DNA of 34,339 bases from an uncultured Ectothiorhodospiraceae bacterium (GTDB lineage: Bacteria > Pseudomonadota > Gammaproteobacteria > Nitrococcales > Halorhodospiraceae), in NCBI GenBank assembly GCA_913055575.1, contig CAJXLI010000011.1, positions 1 to 34,339 on the forward strand. Reading direction: 5' to 3'. Under the pieces are notes generated by a model. It was given only the letters and a program-made list of their open reading frames with translations, was not told the origin of the DNA and did not search any database. A program made the translations under genes and the position numbers. Shown here piece by piece: positions 9,608 through 19,214 of the stretch; position 1 is the first letter of the stretch, and every line of letters starts with the position of its first letter.

Positions 9608-11395
9608 TTGCGAAAGAGCCGGGCGAACGACTACAGCGGCCAGCGCCCCAACTGGCGGATCATTGCCAGCGTCTTGCCGTACCTGGCCGAGTACCGCAGG
9701 CGGGCCCTCCTCGCGGTGGGGCTGCTGGTCCTCGCCAAGGTGGCCAATGTCCTGGTCCCGGTGGCGCTCAAGTACCTGGTGGACTACCTGGACGGCCTGG
9801 AGACCACCGAGGCGGCCCTGTTCGTGCCCCTGGCCCTGGTAGCGGGGTACGGGGCGCTGCGCTTCGCCTCGACCCTGTTCCAGGAGCTGCGCGACGCGGT
9901 CTTCGCCCGGGTCGCCGAGCGGGTCATGCGCCGGGCGGCGCTGCAGGTTTTTGAGCACCTGCACCGGCTGGATCTCGGCTTCCACCTGGCGCGGCGCACC
10001 GGCGCGCTCTCCCGGGATATCGAGCGCGGCACCAGCGGCATGGCCTTCCTGCTGCGCACCCTGGTCTTCAACATCGGGCCTACCCTGCTGGAGGTCGTGC
10101 TGGTGGCGCTGGTCCTGGCCGTAGCCTTCGACGCCAGCTTCGTGGTGACGGTGCTCGTGGCGGTGACGCTCTACGTGGGGTTCTCGCTGGCCGTGACGGA
10201 GTGGCGGACGCGCTTCGTCCGCGAGGCCAACGAGCTGGATAACCAGTCCAACACCCGGGCGGTGGACAGCCTGCTCAACTACGAGACGGTCAAGTACTTC
10301 AATGCCGAGGCCTACGAGGCGGAGCGCTACGACCGCGACCTCGCCGCCTGGGAGCAGGCGCGGATCAAGCACCGCCTCTCCCTGGCCGCGCTCAACACCG
10401 GCCAGGCCCTCATCGTGGCGGCGTCGATCACGGTGATGATGGGCATGGCCACCTACCAGGTCGCCGAGGGGCGCATGAGCCTCGGCGACCTGACCATGAT
10501 CAACGCCTACCTGCTGCAGCTTTTCATCCCGCTCAACAACCTCGGCTTCGTCTACCGCGAGATGCGCGAGTCGGTGATCAACATCGAGCGGATGTTCGGG
10601 CTGCTCGACCAGGCCCCCCAGGTGGCGGATCGGCCGGACGCTGCCGAGCTGGTCCCGGATGGCGGCCGGATCCGCTTCGAGGACGTGACCTTCGGCTACC
10701 AGCCGGAGCGGCCCATCCTGCGCGGCGTGGCATTCACCGTTGAGCCGGGGCAGAAGGTGGCTCTCGTCGGCCCGAGCGGGGCGGGCAAGTCGACCATCGC
10801 CCGGCTGCTGTTCCGCTTCTACGACGTGGACAGCGGGCGGATCACCATCAACGGCCAGGACCTGCGCGACGTTACCCAGCAGAGCCTGCGTGCCGCGATG
10901 GGCGTCGTGCCGCAGGATACGGTCCTGTTCAACGATACGATCCGCTACAACATCGCCTACGGCCGGCCGGACGCCAGCGAGGCGGAGATCCAGGAGGCGG
11001 TCCGCCGGGCCCACCTCGACGGCTTCATCAGCGAGCTGCCCCAGGGGCTCGACACCCTGGTCGGCGAGCGCGGGCTGAAGGTCTCGGGCGGGGAGAAGCA
11101 GCGCATCGCTATCGCCCGCGTGCTGCTCAAGGACCCGCCGCTGCTCATCCTCGACGAGGCCACCTCGTCGCTGGACTCCGCCGCGGAGCGGGCCATCCTG
11201 GGCACCCTGCAGGAGGTGGCCGCCTCGCGGACCACGCTGGCCATCGCGCACCGGCTCTCCACGATCCAGGACGCCGACCAGATCCTGCTCATCGAGCACG
11301 GCCGGATCGTCGAGGCGGGGACGCACGGCGAGCTGCTGGCCCGCGATGGCGCCTACGCGCAGCTGTGGCGCTACCAGGAGAGCGTCGCGGGCTGA
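9608..11395 (+). CDS. Atm1-type ABC exporter (fused permease and ATPase)
   Basis: Inner-membrane half-transporter working as a homodimer. Bacterial Atm1 homologues export glutathione-type thiol or metal conjugates, and the mitochondrial homologue supports cytosolic Fe-S assembly. The 595-residue protein has six membrane spans in residues 1-310, including the family hallmark LLNYETVKYFN. The nucleotide-binding domain has Walker A GPSGAGKST (about 388), Q-loop GVVPQDTVLFN, signature VSGGEKQR, Walker B LLILDEATSSLD and H-loop IAHRLSTI. It starts at TTG 9608 after GGGGGAG (9597-9603). It is divergent from gloA, a glutathione-dependent enzyme, which fits thiol-conjugate handling but proves nothing. 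Confidence 0.92.
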   Translation: MRKSRANDYSGQRPNWRIIASVLPYLAEYRRRALLAVGLLVLAKVANVLVPVALKYLVDYLDGLETTEAALFVPLALVAGYGALRFASTLFQELRDAVFARVAERVMRRAALQVFEHLHRLDLGFHLARRTGALSRDIERGTSGMAFLLRTLVFNIGPTLLEVVLVALVLAVAFDASFVVTVLVAVTLYVGFSLAVTEWRTRFVREANELDNQSNTRAVDSLLNYETVKYFNAEAYEAERYDRDLAAWEQARIKHRLSLAALNTGQALIVAASITVMMGMATYQVAEGRMSLGDLTMINAYLLQLFIPLNNLGFVYREMRESVINIERMFGLLDQAPQVADRPDAAELVPDGGRIRFEDVTFGYQPERPILRGVAFTVEPGQKVALVGPSGAGKSTIARLLFRFYDVDSGRITINGQDLRDVTQQSLRAAMGVVPQDTVLFNDTIRYNIAYGRPDASEAEIQEAVRRAHLDGFISELPQGLDTLVGERGLKVSGGEKQRIAIARVLLKDPPLLILDEATSSLDSAAERAILGTLQEVAASRTTLAIAHRLSTIQDADQILLIEHGRIVEAGTHGELLARDGAYAQLWRYQESVAG

Positions 11396-11534
11396 GCCGG
11401 CGCCGGGTTCCCTTCCGCGGTGGGGGGGCTGCCGGCTGCCCCGGAGGCGCGCCGCTGCCCGCGGCGCTTGCGGCACTATGCCCCAGCCCTGTGGCACCCT
11501 ATCGGTGTTGTCGCACCCGAGAGGTTGGGTCCCC

Positions 11535-12371
11535 GTGAGCGGTCTCTACGATCTGCACTGCCACTCTACCGCCTCCGACGGCCACCTGACCCCTACGGAG
11601 GTGGTGGCACGGGCCGCGGGGCTGGGCGTGGCCACCCTGGCGCTCACCGACCACGATACCGTCGCCGGGGTCGCCGAGGCGCAGCGGGCCGCGGCGGCCC
11701 GTGGCCTGCGCCTGATCCCCGGCGTCGAGCTCTCGGTGCTCTGGCAGCGCCGTACCCTCCACGTGGTGGGCCTCGGCGTAGATCCGCAGGAGCCCGGCCT
11801 GCAGGCGGGGCTGGCCCAGATGCAGCGGGCCCGGCAGGAGCGCGGCGAGGCCATCGGCGAGCGCCTCGAGCGGGCCGGCCTGCACGGCGCCCGGGCAGGG
11901 GCCCGGGCGCTGGCCGGCAGCGCCGACATGACGCGGGCCCACTACGCCCGCTGGCTGGTGGAGAGCGGCCAGGTACGCGGTTTCGAGCAGGCCTTCCAGC
12001 GCTACCTGCGCCAGGGCCGGGTGGCCTACGTGCCCGGCGATTGGGTGGCCATGGAGCAGGGGATCGAGTGGATCCGTGGCGCGGGCGGGATCGCCGTGCT
12101 CGCCCACCCCCTGGGGTACGACCTCACCGGTGCCTGGCTGCGCCGGGTGCTGGACGCCTTCACCGCCGCGGGGGGTGGCGGCATGGAGGTCGCCTGCGGC
12201 ACGTCACCGCAGCCGCGGCAGGTCCAGAAGCTCGGCGGCTGGTGCCGGCGCTACGAGCTGCTCGCCTCGGTGGGCTCGGATTTCCACGCCCCCGGCTATC
12301 CGAGTCGCGAGATCGGTGCGGCCCCGGCACTGCCGGAGGACCTGCCGCGGCTGCTCGATGCGCTGCCGTAG
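11535..12371 (+). CDS. rnm: PHP-domain 5'-3' exoribonuclease RNase AM (TrpH/YciV family)
   Basis: The family removes nucleotides from RNA 5' ends, matures 5S, 16S and 23S rRNA 5' termini in E. coli, and degrades pAp. The 278-residue protein carries PHP metal motifs in order: YDLHCHSTASDG (about residues 5-16), LTDHDT (about 38), IPGVELSV and the distal VLAHPLGY and SVGSDFHAPG. The GTG at 11535 was chosen because it opens directly into the conserved SGLYDLHCH start and has GAGAGG upstream. Frame continuation further upstream is GC-rich non-coding sequence. The 139-bp gap before it holds no other gene. Confidence 0.9.
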   Translation: MSGLYDLHCHSTASDGHLTPTEVVARAAGLGVATLALTDHDTVAGVAEAQRAAAARGLRLIPGVELSVLWQRRTLHVVGLGVDPQEPGLQAGLAQMQRARQERGEAIGERLERAGLHGARAGARALAGSADMTRAHYARWLVESGQVRGFEQAFQRYLRQGRVAYVPGDWVAMEQGIEWIRGAGGIAVLAHPLGYDLTGAWLRRVLDAFTAAGGGGMEVACGTSPQPRQVQKLGGWCRRYELLASVGSDFHAPGYPSREIGAAPALPEDLPRLLDALP

Positions 12372-12524
12372 CGCCCGTGCTGCTCGGTGTGGCCGAGGGC
12401 CCTGGCCCCGCGGTGCGCGGGTGACGGTCCGGCGCCCGGATCGCCCGGCCGGTCGGGCTGTGTGGGCCGCTCGATCGGTCGCGTTGACGCGAGGCAGCGG
12501 CTAGCTAGGCGGCGTTGGCGGCGT

Positions 12525-12530
12525 TATAGT
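12525..12530 (+). promoter_or_regulatory. -10 element upstream of the octaheme cytochrome gene
   Basis: TATAGT lies 36 nt before the ATG at 12567 in a 195-bp gap (12372-12566). No acceptable -35 is present at 16-18 nt, which is what an activator-dependent promoter would show. The palindrome CTAGCTAG at 12501-12508 lies about 17 bp upstream and could belong to a binding site. Confidence 0.35.
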
Positions 12531-12566
12531 ACTGCGTGGAGTGCCTCGGACTGAGCGGCTGCTGCA

Positions 12567-14234
12567 ATGAAGCGAATCTGCTGGATCCTGTCCGCCCTGC
12601 TCGCGCTGAGCGCGGGCCCGGCCCTCGCGGCGGAGGCGCCGGCCGAGCCGCCGATCCCCGGCGCGTCGAATGAGGAGCCCGTCGGCTCGACGGCCGACCA
12701 CAGCCAGTTCGGCGTGCTGGAGGGGCCGTTCGAGACCGGGCAAGAGGTTACCCAGGCGTGCCTGACCTGCCATACGGAGGCCGCCGAGCAGGTCCAGAGC
12801 AGCATCCACTGGACCTGGACGTACCAGCAGCCGGCGACGCAGCAGACCCTCGGCAAGCGGTACGTGGTCAATAACCTGTGCATCGGGGTTGCCGGGAACT
12901 ACCAGCGCTGCTCCTCCTGCCACGTCGGCTACGGCTGGGACGACAGCGACTTCGACTTCAGTGCCGAGGAGCGGGTCGACTGCCTGGTCTGCCACGACAC
13001 CACCGGTGAGTACGTCAAGCTGCCCACCGGGGCCGGCCATCCGCCCTACGAGGACACCGAGCTCCACGGCAAGCGCTTCGAGGCGCCGGACCTGGCCCAC
13101 GTGGCGCAGAATGTCGGCGAGACGAGCCGCGAGACGTGCGGCAGCTGCCACTTCGAGGGGGGCGGCGGTGACGCCGTCAAGCACGGCGATCTCGACAGCT
13201 CCCTGCTGGATGCGCCCCGTTCGCTGGACGTGCACATGTCCCCCGAGGGCGGCGACTTCAGCTGCTCCGATTGCCATACCTTTAGCGGCCACATCCAGCG
13301 GGGCAGCCGCTACCACGTGAGCATGCCCGACTACGAGGACTCGCCGCTCGCCGCCCACCCGCACGACAAGCCGGCCTGCGTCGCCTGCCACGGTGGTGAG
13401 CCGCACGAGCCGGGCCTGCACGACAAGCTCAACGCCCACGGCGATCTCATCGCCTGCCAGACCTGCCACGTCCCGGAGATCGCGCGCGGCGGCCTGTCCA
13501 CCAAGACCCGCTGGGACTGGTCGGATGCCGGCCGGATGGGCGCGGACGGGGAGCGCATCGTCGAGCGTAACGAGCAGGGGCGGCCGGTCTACGACACCAT
13601 GAAGGGCTCCTTCGCGTGGCGAGAGGACTACCCGCCGACCTACCGCTGGTTCAACGGCGAGGTGAGCTACACGCTGGTCGGCGACACCATCGACCCGGAT
13701 ACCGAGGTCCCCCTCAATCGCCCGCTCGGCGGCCCCGATGAGGCGGGCTCGAAGATCTGGCCCTTCAAGGTCATCTACGGCCGGCAGCCCTACGACGCCG
13801 GCAACGACCACCTGGTGGTGCCCAAGCTGTTCGGCAGCGAGGGCGAGGACGCCGCCTACTGGCGCAGCTACGACTGGGACCGGGCCATCCGTGCCGGCAT
13901 GGCGGAGGCGCAGGCCATCGGGCAGACCGACGCTGGCTACAGCGGCGACTACGGCTTCGTCGATACCCGCATGTACTGGCCGGTCAATCACATGGTCGCG
14001 CCCGCCGAGGAGAGCGTGGCCTGCGGCGAGTGCCACAGCCCCGGGGGCCGCATGGCGGGGGTGGCAGGGGTCTACGTCCCCGGCCAGGACGGCCATCCGC
14101 TGATCGAGCGGCTCGGCTGGGCGGCGGTGTGGCTCACGCTGCTGGCCGTCCTCTTCCACGGGGGGCTGCGCTACTACCTCTACCGGTACCAGCGCCACGG
14201 CGGTGGGCACAGCGAAGCGGAACGGGGCTCGTGA
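12567..14234 (+). CDS. Octaheme c-type cytochrome, tetrathionate reductase (Otr) family, membrane anchored
   Basis: Periplasm-facing multiheme oxidoreductase of 555 residues. A signal peptide (MKRICWILSALLALSAGPALA) precedes eight CXXCH haem motifs at residues 65, 115, 139, 191, 233, 271, 297 and 486. The long haem-free gap between motifs 7 and 8 is notable. Eight haems with this layout fit the Shewanella Otr family, which reduces tetrathionate, nitrite and hydroxylamine in vitro; the physiological substrate and direction here are unknown. A C-terminal membrane helix (about 517-538, AAVWLTLLAVLFHGGLRYYL) tethers it, and the next gene is a cytochrome b starting 2 bp after the stop. Together they look like a quinone-linked complex. 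A sulfur role is favoured by dsrE2 and tusA downstream. The Shine-Dalgarno is weak. Confidence 0.9.
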   Translation: MKRICWILSALLALSAGPALAAEAPAEPPIPGASNEEPVGSTADHSQFGVLEGPFETGQEVTQACLTCHTEAAEQVQSSIHWTWTYQQPATQQTLGKRYVVNNLCIGVAGNYQRCSSCHVGYGWDDSDFDFSAEERVDCLVCHDTTGEYVKLPTGAGHPPYEDTELHGKRFEAPDLAHVAQNVGETSRETCGSCHFEGGGGDAVKHGDLDSSLLDAPRSLDVHMSPEGGDFSCSDCHTFSGHIQRGSRYHVSMPDYEDSPLAAHPHDKPACVACHGGEPHEPGLHDKLNAHGDLIACQTCHVPEIARGGLSTKTRWDWSDAGRMGADGERIVERNEQGRPVYDTMKGSFAWREDYPPTYRWFNGEVSYTLVGDTIDPDTEVPLNRPLGGPDEAGSKIWPFKVIYGRQPYDAGNDHLVVPKLFGSEGEDAAYWRSYDWDRAIRAGMAEAQAIGQTDAGYSGDYGFVDTRMYWPVNHMVAPAEESVACGECHSPGGRMAGVAGVYVPGQDGHPLIERLGWAAVWLTLLAVLFHGGLRYYLYRYQRHGGGHSEAERGS

Positions 14235-14236
14235 GC

Positions 14237-14854
14237 ATGATTCGGATCTTCACCCGGTTCGAGGTCTTCTGGCACTGGACGCAGGCGGCGCTGATCTTCG
14301 GGCTGCTGTTCACCGGGCTGGAGCTGCACGGCAGCTACGCCCTGCTCGGCTTCGGCCAGGCCTTCGCCGTCCACATCGTCCTGGCCTGGGCGCTCATCGC
14401 GCTCTGGGCCTTCGCCATCTTCTGGCACCTGACCACCGGCGAGTGGCGGCAGTACGTCCCCACCGGCACCGGCGTGGCGCGCATGGCGGCCTACTACGCC
14501 TACGGGATCTTCTCCGGAGAGGCCAAGCCCTTCGTCAAGACCCGCTCGGCCAAGCACAATCCGCTGCAGCGGCTGGCGTACTTCGCCTTCAAGGCCGCCA
14601 TCGCCCCGGCCCTGTGGATCTCCGGGCTCCTGCTGCTCTCCTACAACTACTGGGACGGGACCTGGCTGTCCGGGCCGCTGAGCCTGGCCGCGGTCGCCGG
14701 GGTCCACGTCACAGCGGCCCTGGCGCTGATCGTCTTCCTCATCGCGCACGTCTACATGGCCGCCACCACCGGCTCGCCCTGGTACGAGTACCTGCGGGCC
14801 ATGGTCACCGGCTACGACTGCGAGGAGGGAGAGTGCCTGCCGCGACGGCGCTGA
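14237..14854 (+). CDS. Cytochrome b subunit paired with the octaheme cytochrome
   Basis: Integral membrane dihaem cytochrome b of the Ni-hydrogenase/thiosulfate-reductase CYTB superfamily, 205 residues with four or five spans. Candidate haem ligands are His13 (VFWHWTQ), His46 (FAVHIVLAW), His64, His157 (AGVHVTA) and His171 (IAHVYMA); the H-x13-H pair on the last helix is typical. It would exchange electrons between the quinone pool and the octaheme partner. The ATG at 14237 is 2 bp after the partner's stop. An in-frame GTG at 14231 overlapping that stop is an alternative start, and either implies translational coupling. The tail TGYDCEEGECLPRRR carries two cysteines. Confidence 0.88.
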   Translation: MIRIFTRFEVFWHWTQAALIFGLLFTGLELHGSYALLGFGQAFAVHIVLAWALIALWAFAIFWHLTTGEWRQYVPTGTGVARMAAYYAYGIFSGEAKPFVKTRSAKHNPLQRLAYFAFKAAIAPALWISGLLLLSYNYWDGTWLSGPLSLAAVAGVHVTAALALIVFLIAHVYMAATTGSPWYEYLRAMVTGYDCEEGECLPRRR

Positions 14855-14906
14855 GCCCCGCTCCGCGGCGCGCCGGCCCGCCGCTGTAATCAATAAATAT
14901 TCCGTG

Positions 14907-14935
14907 CGGTGTGGTTCAGGGATGCCACCACACCG
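14907..14935 (+). repeat. 9-bp inverted repeat in the dsrE2 leader
   Basis: CGGTGTGGT (14907-14915) and ACCACACCG (14927-14935) are perfectly complementary across an 11-nt loop. They lie between an AT-rich stretch (14887-14901, possible promoter core) and the dsrE2 Shine-Dalgarno. It could be an operator, a leader hairpin or a terminator of the upstream pair. Confidence 0.55.
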
Positions 14936-14991
14936 GTCCCGCCGTCTCCGTAGGCTCTGTCCCTGCGTTCAACCAACGGAGAGGCAAGACC

Positions 14992-15567
14992 ATGAGCGAG
15001 CAGACGAGCGAGAACGCCGCTACCGGTACGGCGGAGACTGGGCAGCAGGGGCCGCAGCCGAGCGGCGGCCAGGGGGACGGGCAGCAGCAGAAGAGCATGT
15101 CCATCATCGTCACCAAGGGCACCCTGGACTGGGCCTATCCGCCCTTTATCCTGGCGACTACGGCGGCAGCCATGGACGTGAAGGTGAGCCTGTTCTTCAC
15201 CTTCTACGGGCTGCAGCTCCTCAAGAAGCGGCTCGACCACCTGCGCGTGTCCACGCTGGGCAACCCGGGCATGGAGATGCCGATGATGGGCGGGCACATG
15301 AGCATGCCCAACCTGATCTCCGTGCTACCGGGGGCCGACCGCATGGCCTCGACGATGATGCGCAACCTGATCGCCCGCAAGGGGGTGAGCTCGGTCGAGG
15401 AGCTGCGCGAGGCGGCGCAAGAGATGGACGTACGCATGATCGGCTGCCAGATGACCCTGGATCTGTTCGAGTTCAAGCAGGAGGACCTCATCGACGGGGT
15501 CGAGCTGGCGGGCGCCGCAACCTACATGGAGAGCGCCCTGGAGTCGGACATCAACCTCTACATCTGA
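14992..15567 (+). CDS. dsrE2: DsrE2-type sulfur carrier (DsrE/F/H-like family)
   Basis: Membrane-associated sulfane-sulfur carrier of sulfur oxidisers; in Allochromatium vinosum DsrE2 is encoded with a rhodanese and TusA. The 191-residue protein begins with a low-complexity Gln/Gly/Ser-rich segment (1-34). A DsrE fold follows (SMSIIVTKGTLDWAYPPFILATTAAAMDVKVSLFFTF...). A hydrophobic stretch at about 49-70 may be membrane-associated. A Met-rich patch lies at about 94-106. Cys152, in the MIGCQMTLDLFEF motif, is the only cysteine and is the expected persulfide site. ATG at 14992 follows GGAGAGG (14978-14984). The cluster lacks the usual rhodanese. Confidence 0.9.
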   Translation: MSEQTSENAATGTAETGQQGPQPSGGQGDGQQQKSMSIIVTKGTLDWAYPPFILATTAAAMDVKVSLFFTFYGLQLLKKRLDHLRVSTLGNPGMEMPMMGGHMSMPNLISVLPGADRMASTMMRNLIARKGVSSVEELREAAQEMDVRMIGCQMTLDLFEFKQEDLIDGVELAGAATYMESALESDINLYI

Positions 15568-15574
15568 CCTGTGA

Positions 15575-15610
15575 CGCCGTCGGGCCGTGCCTGCCCAGGG
15601 CCCGACGGCG
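15575..15610 (+). terminator. 11-bp hairpin between dsrE2 and the tusA fusion
   Basis: CGCCGTCGGGC (15575-15585) pairs perfectly with GCCCGACGGCG (15600-15610) across a 14-nt loop, 7 nt after the dsrE2 stop. There is no U tract. It may terminate some transcripts or protect the dsrE2 mRNA 3' end, giving unequal amounts of the two carrier mRNAs. Confidence 0.5.
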
Positions 15611-15691
15611 ATCTATCACCTTCGGGGAATAGGCCCTGCCTCGCGGGAGCCCTACGCTGGCCGGGCGTGGTCATCGTCGAGGAGGCACGCC

Positions 15692-16312
15692 ATGCCCGAG
15701 GCCATCCCGATGGGGGCGCTATCCGCCTGGCGCGACGGCGCCGAGGCCGGCGCGTGGGGGGAGACGCCGCTGGAGCGGATGTTCAACCGCTGCGCCCCGG
15801 CGGAGGAGCGCGGTGCCTATGAGCCGGAGCGCCGCTCCCTGCGCGTCGCTGGCCACTGCACCACGATCCGCCTGGAGCGTGCCTTCTGGTCCGTGCTCGA
15901 CGAGATCTCGGCCGGCGAGGGAATGACTGTCCCGGAGATCATCGCCCAGGTGCAGAGCCACTGCCAGCGCGTCAACGACAAGAACCTGGCCAGCTGCCTG
16001 CGGGTGCTGTGCCTGAGGTACCTCAATACCCGTGCCGCGAGCGGCACGGAGGCCCCGGACCCTGAGCCGCACCCGGCACCGGACCGGGGTGCGCGGATGG
16101 AGCTGGACACGCGGGGTCTGGGCTGCCCGCAGCCGATCCTCAAGACCAAGCAGGCGCTGCACAGCCTGGCCTCGGGAGAGGCGCTACGGGTGATCACCAG
16201 CGATCTGGGCTCGGCCATGGACTTCGAGGCCTTCTGCCGGTCGGTCGGCCACCACCTGCTCTGGGAGCGGCACACCGAGGAGACCTTCGTCTTCCTCATC
16301 CGCAAGGGGTAG
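15692..16312 (+). CDS. Ribbon-helix-helix (RHH_4-like) - TusA fusion protein
   Basis: A 206-residue two-domain protein. Residues about 46-112 (EPERRSLRVAGHCTTIRLE then AFWSVLDEISAGEGMTVPEII and LRVLCLRYL) match the ribbon-helix-helix_4 family of putative DNA-binding or anti-regulator domains. A proline-rich linker (114-132) follows. Residues 136-206 are a complete TusA fold, with LDTRGLGCPQPILKTKQAL containing the CPxP motif and the sulfur-carrying Cys145. TusA passes persulfide sulfur between carrier proteins. Fusion to an RHH domain suggests either a sulfur-responsive regulator or simply a docking domain; which is unknown. ATG at 15692 was chosen for GAGGAGG at 15679-15685. It shares a strand and context with dsrE2. 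Confidence 0.88.
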   Translation: MPEAIPMGALSAWRDGAEAGAWGETPLERMFNRCAPAEERGAYEPERRSLRVAGHCTTIRLERAFWSVLDEISAGEGMTVPEIIAQVQSHCQRVNDKNLASCLRVLCLRYLNTRAASGTEAPDPEPHPAPDRGARMELDTRGLGCPQPILKTKQALHSLASGEALRVITSDLGSAMDFEAFCRSVGHHLLWERHTEETFVFLIRKG

Positions 16313-16402
16313 GGGCCTCGGGGACGGATCCGGCGAGGGCCATCCCGGGCCCGCAGTCGATCCCCGGCCGCCGTGGCGAGGGGGAAGCCCTTGCGGGGCG
16401 GT

Positions 16403-16794
16403 CTAGGGGCCGGGCTCGCCAGGGCCCCGCTGCGCCGGGGCAGGGTCTCGGTGGCGGTGCGCGACGGGCCGCAGGCCCCGCGTCGCGCCAGCGGACAGGC
16501 CATCGGGGATGCCGGGATGCGGGCCGCCGCTGCGGCCGGTGTCCGCGCTGCCGCGGGGGGTGTCGATGAACGCGAGCAGCTGCCCGGCCAGCGCGTCGGC
16601 GCTCAGGGCCTGGGCCCGCTCCAGGCGCCGCCGTGCTCGCTGCGGGTCCCCGGCGGCGAGCGCTGCCACCGCCCGCTCGCGTAGCACGGCCGCGGCATGC
16701 TCGGTCCTGCGGAGCAGCTGCAGCTCCATCCCGCAGCGCCGGCAGTGCTGCGCTCCCTCCTCGAGCCGGGCGCGGCAGTTGGGGCAGCGCTCCA

Positions 16795-16795
<1 letters not shown>
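16403..16795 (-). CDS. Zinc-ribbon protein at the end of the Hsp70 operon
   Basis: A 130-residue protein. Cys4, Cys7, Cys18 and Cys21 (RCPNCRARLE...HCRRCGME) form a zinc ribbon. A helical, TPR-like segment follows (about 25-75, including AALAAGDPQRARRRLERAQ). The tail from about residue 78 is Gly/Pro/Arg-rich and probably disordered. It starts with an ATG overlapping the TGA of the Hsp70 gene (TGATG), so translation is coupled. It may be a client- or ribosome-binding adaptor of that Hsp70, by inference from context only. Confidence 0.75.
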
Positions 16796-18524
<1,729 letters not shown>

Positions 18525-18528
<4 letters not shown>

Positions 18529-19214
18529 GTCTTGCTGTCCTTCTTGTTGACGATGACCTCAGCGGTGCGCAGGACACGGCCGTTGCGCAGGAAGCCTCGG
18601 CGGACCTCCTGGACCACCGTGCCGTCCGGCATGCTGGGCTCTTCGGTCGTCTCCACGGCGTGCATGGTCTGCGGGTCGAAGGGCCGATAGACGGTCTCCT
18701 GCGCCTGGACCCCGCGCCGGGCGAGGATCTCGTCCAGGTGGCGGAGGTTCATCTCCATGCCCTCGGCCATGCGCGCCAGGTACCGCCGGCCTCGGCCGAG
18801 GCGGGCGAGCAGCCCCAGGCGGTACCCTGCCGCCTGGCTGTGGCCTGCCGCCATGCGGTCGCGGAGGTCGAGGAGCTCCTGGAGCACGCCCTGGTCCGCC
18901 CCCTCGCTGGCCGCCTCGGCCCGGCGACGCTCGCGCTGCAGCCCCTCCTGGAGCTCCTGGTTCTGCTCACGCAGCGTCTCACACGCCGCCGAGAGCTGGT
19001 CCAGCGCCGATTTGAACTGGCGGGACTCGAGCCGCACGTCGTTCTTCAGCGCGGCGAGCTCGGCGAGCAGGGTGAACAGGTCCGGCACCTCGCCCTGCCC
19101 CGCGTCCGTGGCCGGCTCTGAGGCGGCCTCTGGCGCGGCCTCCGGCTCCGCGGGGACCTGCTCCAGATACGCCCGGAAGCGGGAGACCAGGGCCTCGCGC
19201 TCGCTGGCATCCAT
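18525..19214 (-). CDS. GrpE-family nucleotide exchange factor (dedicated)
   Basis: Dimeric cochaperone releasing ADP from Hsp70, 229 residues. An acidic N-terminal region (VPAEPEAAPEAASEPATDA) precedes a long coiled coil (about 60-125, LLAELAALKNDVRLESRQFKSAL...ETLREQNQELQEGLQRERR). A helix bundle and the C-terminal GrpE beta-domain follow, with diagnostic YRPFDPQTMHAVETTEEPSMPDGTVVQEVRRGFLRNGRVLRTAEVIV. Divergence from housekeeping GrpE in the coiled coil suggests it serves the adjacent Hsp70. The ATG at 19214 overlaps the preceding stop (TGATG), and its stop overlaps the Hsp70 GTG. Confidence 0.9.

Noticed and set aside
9026-11497. Upstream extension of the typA frame opposite gloA and the ABC exporter
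   Set aside because: It is antisense to two well-supported genes; TypA clearly begins at 9025 with MVENLRNIAIIAHVDHG.
14887-14902. Possible FNR/CRP-type site (ATCAA half-site) before dsrE2
   Set aside because: Only one half-site is present and the dyad is not completed.
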